From positions 1-64,000 of the forward strand of contig JALIHJ010000025.1 in the NCBI GenBank assembly GCA_022984795.1: a stretch of DNA of 64,000 bases, written 5' to 3'. The stretch comes from Fabrea salina (taxonomy: Eukaryota > Ciliophora > Heterotrichea > Heterotrichida > Fabreidae). The position numbers were made by a program, and so were the translations under genes. Under the pieces are notes generated by a model, which had not been told where the DNA came from, ran no database searches, and saw nothing but the letters and a program-made list of their open reading frames with translations. Shown here piece by piece: positions 61,359 to 64,000 of this stretch (positions are counted from its first letter, which is position 1; each line of letters begins with the position of its first letter).

Positions 61359-64000
61359 ATGAGAGCGATCCAGTCTGCAAAAGGAAATAACCGCAATCAT
61401 ACTTACCGGCCAAAAACTTCCCAAAGCTTCAGACAGTCCTCCCCAGCTGTCAAAGAAAGTCCGTCTAAGTTCAGCTTTTCGCACACTGAAGCAAGCAACT
61501 CTGTGAATAATCTTACATCTCAAAACTCAGCTATCAAGTACATTCAAAGTAACCATGCCAAACTGGCCTTACTACTGCAAGCCAAAGACGAAGCAGGAAG
61601 AGGACTACTGAGTCTAGAAGACTTCCAAGAAGCCTTGTGTGAGTTAGGGCATCCAGGAATCGACTCCAAACTTGCCAAAAGACTAGTTAACTCTGCAAAT
61701 GCCCGCTCAGGACTCATGGTGAGGTACAAAGCTATTATCGACACCTTTGCTAAAAACCGCAGACCTCCTTCTGGTTCACGCGCTCCTTCAGACTTAACTA
61801 GTTTTTACGGCACAGAGAACCTTTACCCACTAGCAAAAAAAGTTTGGGAGAAAAAGTTAGTTTTAGCTTCTGTAGCTCAGCAAGGAGGCATGAAACCTAG
61901 AGTAGCTTTGGCTCCTTCAGAGTTGCTTTCGCTTTTAAAGAAGTCAGGAGTGAACATAAACATCCACCAACTCAAAGCTTTACTAAGAGTTAACCTTTAC
62001 GAAACAGCTTCGGTTTTAGACTTACTTGGAATCTGCAGGGGGTTCGTTTCTAGTGGGTCAACTGAAGTGAGTTCTTTGGGGGACTTAGAAAGCACACAAG
62101 GAGAAAGGCTTCCTACTCCTATTCCCTCTGACCCTAACTTTAGCAAGATAAGGAACAACTTAGCAGCAACTCCTTTATCCAAAACCTTTGCTGAAGCTAC
62201 TAAAGGCAAAAACGAACTAACTGCAGAGGAGTTTGTGGAGTACATGAACGAAAAAAGCAGAGGAACAATTAAACCTATAGAAGCCAGCAGTGCTTTCAAC
62301 AAAGTAAGTCGAGGCAGAAGTAGAATTGGTGAAGAGGAGTTTGTGTCCGCTTTCCAAGACTACAACTCTGCTAAAATTGCCCAAAACATCACTAAAAGGC
62401 TCAAAAAGTGGCTTAGAGAAGAAAAACTTACTTCTGAAAAAGCGTTTAAAAAGCTCTGTGAAAAAGTAGGCGCTTCTGAGTTTCTGGACTTACAACAGTT
62501 TGCAGAGGCTATGAACGACTTTGGTCTGAACTCTTACGATTCTTACTTGGTTTTTTGTGAACTTGACACTAAGCAAGACAGAGTCCTAGACCTAGCAGAG
62601 TGGACTAACAAAATATACGAAGAGTACGGACCTTTCCAGTCCTTGCGCGACATTATATTGCAACACGGAATTGAAGCTGACGACTTACTAATTAAGATGA
62701 ACATAGGAGACAAACAAAAAATCACCATTGAAGACCTTACTTTAATACTCCAAAGAATGGACCCAACACTCACAACGAGCAAAGCTGTGGACATAGCTCG
62801 CGAGTCAGCTGGGAAAAAGGGTTACTTAGACACTCAAGAATTTTTGCTGCAGTTATCCCAGGAGCCCAGGACTTACGAAGGAGACTGGAAAGAACAGATC
62901 CTACGCAAGATCCAAAACAACATTAAAGGCAACCCCCAAGCTCTGAAAAAACACTTTGAAAAAGCTGACACTTTTCACAAAGGGAAGCTTTCTATAGTGG
63001 ACTTCCAGGACTCCTTGTACCGAGCTAAAGTAGGACTTCAGGACAAAGAAATCGAAAGACTTGCCAGAATTCTAGACAGAAAAAACAACAGAATGGTGGA
63101 TTACACTGACTTCTTAGAAAAAATGCACGGAGAACAGACTCCTGCTCCAGACCCCTTGAAGAACTCCATAATCCGCATGAAAGTTTTTATAGACCAAAAC
63201 AAAACTACCCCTGCTCAGCTGATAAAAAAACTAGGCAACAAAGTAACAGTGAGTACTTGGGGAAAGTTTCTTAAACTTAAGATCAACAAAAAACTGGAGG
63301 ACTCCACACTCCAGTACTTAGCTGAGAAGTACGACGTGAACAAAGACGGCTACATAGACGCAGAAGACCTAAAAGCTGTTTTAAACGGCGAGTCTTACTT
63401 AGAAATGCAAGACTCCAAACCTTTCCCCACTAAGCCCCTTGACACCGAAAAAGCTAAAGACATAGTGCGCAAAATCAGACACGCACTTGTAGAAAGACGC
63501 ATTAACTACAAAGACGCCTTCAACCTTTTCGACAAACAACAAAAAGGAATCCTTACGGCAAAGGAGTTCTCTGACGGACTCGAAAGCATCATAGAACTTT
63601 CCAAACCCATCAAAAACGGACTGTTCGCAGTGATGGACCGCCAGAAAATAGGAATAGTTGACTACAAAAACTTCTTAAAAGTCATGAAAGATAACGAAAT
63701 GGAATCTACCAACCACGAAGACAGTTGGACTTGGGAAAAAAGTACACTTAACTCAATAAAGCAGTGGATAAACTCACAAGGACTAACTGTAGAGGACGCT
63801 TTTAGAGTATTTGACAAAGACTTTGACGGAGTAGTTAACTTCAAAGACCTAAGAAGCACCTTAGTAACTAACCTCAAGTTCAAAGAGTCAGAGATTGCTT
63901 CAAGTCGCCTAGAAAGGCTTTACAAGTTACTAGACAACTACAAAAGAAACAGCGTGCAGTTGTCTGACTTTAAACTACTTTTCGAAGAAAACAAAGTAAC
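61359..64000 (+). CDS. Large multi-EF-hand protein, cut by the window edge
   Basis: An open frame from the ATG at 61359 to the right edge (880 codons, no stop), so the end is missing. After a basic, Ser-rich N-terminus (MRAIQSAKGNNRNHTYRPK) it is a chain of EF-hand pairs. Several have calcium-type loops (DVNKDGYIDAED, DKDFDGVVNFKD); others have lost ligands (DKQQKGILTAKE, DRQKIGIVDYKN). Very long EF-hand chains of this kind resemble EFCAB-type cilium proteins such as EFCAB6; that is a suggestion only. Starts diverge by 35 bases from the Atg27-like gene. Calcium binding by some but not all hands is expected. Confidence 0.8.
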   Translation, partial: MRAIQSAKGNNRNHTYRPKTSQSFRQSSPAVKESPSKFSFSHTEASNSVNNLTSQNSAIKYIQSNHAKLALLLQAKDEAGRGLLSLEDFQEALCELGHPGIDSKLAKRLVNSANARSGLMVRYKAIIDTFAKNRRPPSGSRAPSDLTSFYGTENLYPLAKKVWEKKLVLASVAQQGGMKPRVALAPSELLSLLKKSGVNINIHQLKALLRVNLYETASVLDLLGICRGFVSSGSTEVSSLGDLESTQGERLPTPIPSDPNFSKIRNNLAATPLSKTFAEATKGKNELTAEEFVEYMNEKSRGTIKPIEASSAFNKVSRGRSRIGEEEFVSAFQDYNSAKIAQNITKRLKKWLREEKLTSEKAFKKLCEKVGASEFLDLQQFAEAMNDFGLNSYDSYLVFCELDTKQDRVLDLAEWTNKIYEEYGPFQSLRDIILQHGIEADDLLIKMNIGDKQKITIEDLTLILQRMDPTLTTSKAVDIARESAGKKGYLDTQEFLLQLSQEPRTYEGDWKEQILRKIQNNIKGNPQALKKHFEKADTFHKGKLSIVDFQDSLYRAKVGLQDKEIERLARILDRKNNRMVDYTDFLEKMHGEQTPAPDPLKNSIIRMKVFIDQNKTTPAQLIKKLGNKVTVSTWGKFLKLKINKKLEDSTLQYLAEKYDVNKDGYIDAEDLKAVLNGESYLEMQDSKPFPTKPLDTEKAKDIVRKIRHALVERRINYKDAFNLFDKQQKGILTAKEFSDGLESIIELSKPIKNGLFAVMDRQKIGIVDYKNFLKVMKDNEMESTNHEDSWTWEKSTLNSIKQWINSQGLTVEDAFRVFDKDFDGVVNFKDLRSTLVTNLKFKESEIASSRLERLYKLLDNYKRNSVQLSDFKLLFEENKV

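Overview
ORGANISM. The window is the left end of a macronuclear-type chromosome of a heterotrich ciliate, most likely Stentor coeruleus or a close relative. The evidence is a terminal array of the 8-base repeat CCCTAACA; introns of exactly 15 bases (four found); cilium and basal-body genes; gene spacing of only a few bases; and use of TAA, TAG and TGA as stops (the standard code). The related heterotrich Blepharisma is known to read TGA as Trp, and the one TGA stop here would run about 130 bases into the neighbouring gene if it were read through. LAYOUT. 1-297 is telomere. 298-7849 is a loose subtelomeric zone with only two intact genes: a mitochondrial-looking P-loop ATPase and a GPCR-phosphatidylinositol phosphate kinase. 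It also holds a decayed second copy of the kinase gene cut off by the telomere, two LINE-like scraps and about 3 kb of sequence in which I see nothing else. From 7850 to the right edge the DNA is almost wall-to-wall genes. CONTENT, left to right: a giant beta-helix membrane protein; a piggyBac-type transposase with an intact DDD triad; a kelch protein; a kinesin-8; THOC1, ARP6 and a class I HDAC (a small nuclear group); a huge repetitive surface protein; a small membrane protein and an unknown; eIF4G; CFAP410; a secretory CS-domain protein; a Zwilch-like protein; a Cys-rich surface protein; a degenerate kinesin; a second kelch protein; DPH1; an acyl-CoA-binding protein; an inositol 5-phosphatase; a polytopic membrane protein; a VWA protein; a LRR protein; an Unkempt-like CCCH/RING protein; CFAP58; a small two-exon gene with a 15-base intron; a TPR protein; an extended COX5B; a START protein; a calpain; a SUKH protein; a thioredoxin-fold protein; a CaaX-ended kinesin-3; an Atg27/MRH-like receptor; and a large EF-hand protein running off the right edge. 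ARCHITECTURE. All ten convergent pairs end within -9 to +14 bases of each other. Four overlap by exactly four bases (TTAA or TTAG, the two stop codons interleaved) and three abut as TAATTA. Divergent start codons in the compact part lie 1 to 49 bases apart; the extreme is ARP6/HDAC with one base between them. Tandem genes on the minus strand can be 2 to 5 bases apart. Terminators and many promoters must therefore lie inside neighbouring coding sequence. FUNCTIONAL THEMES. Microtubule and cilium (three kinesin-family genes, CFAP58, CFAP410), phosphoinositide turnover (kinase and 5-phosphatase), chromatin and mRNA biogenesis (ARP6, HDAC, THOC1, eIF4G), and cell-surface proteins. No tRNA, rRNA, CRISPR or viral element was recognised. 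Residue positions are counted or estimated by hand from the DNA and may be off by a few.
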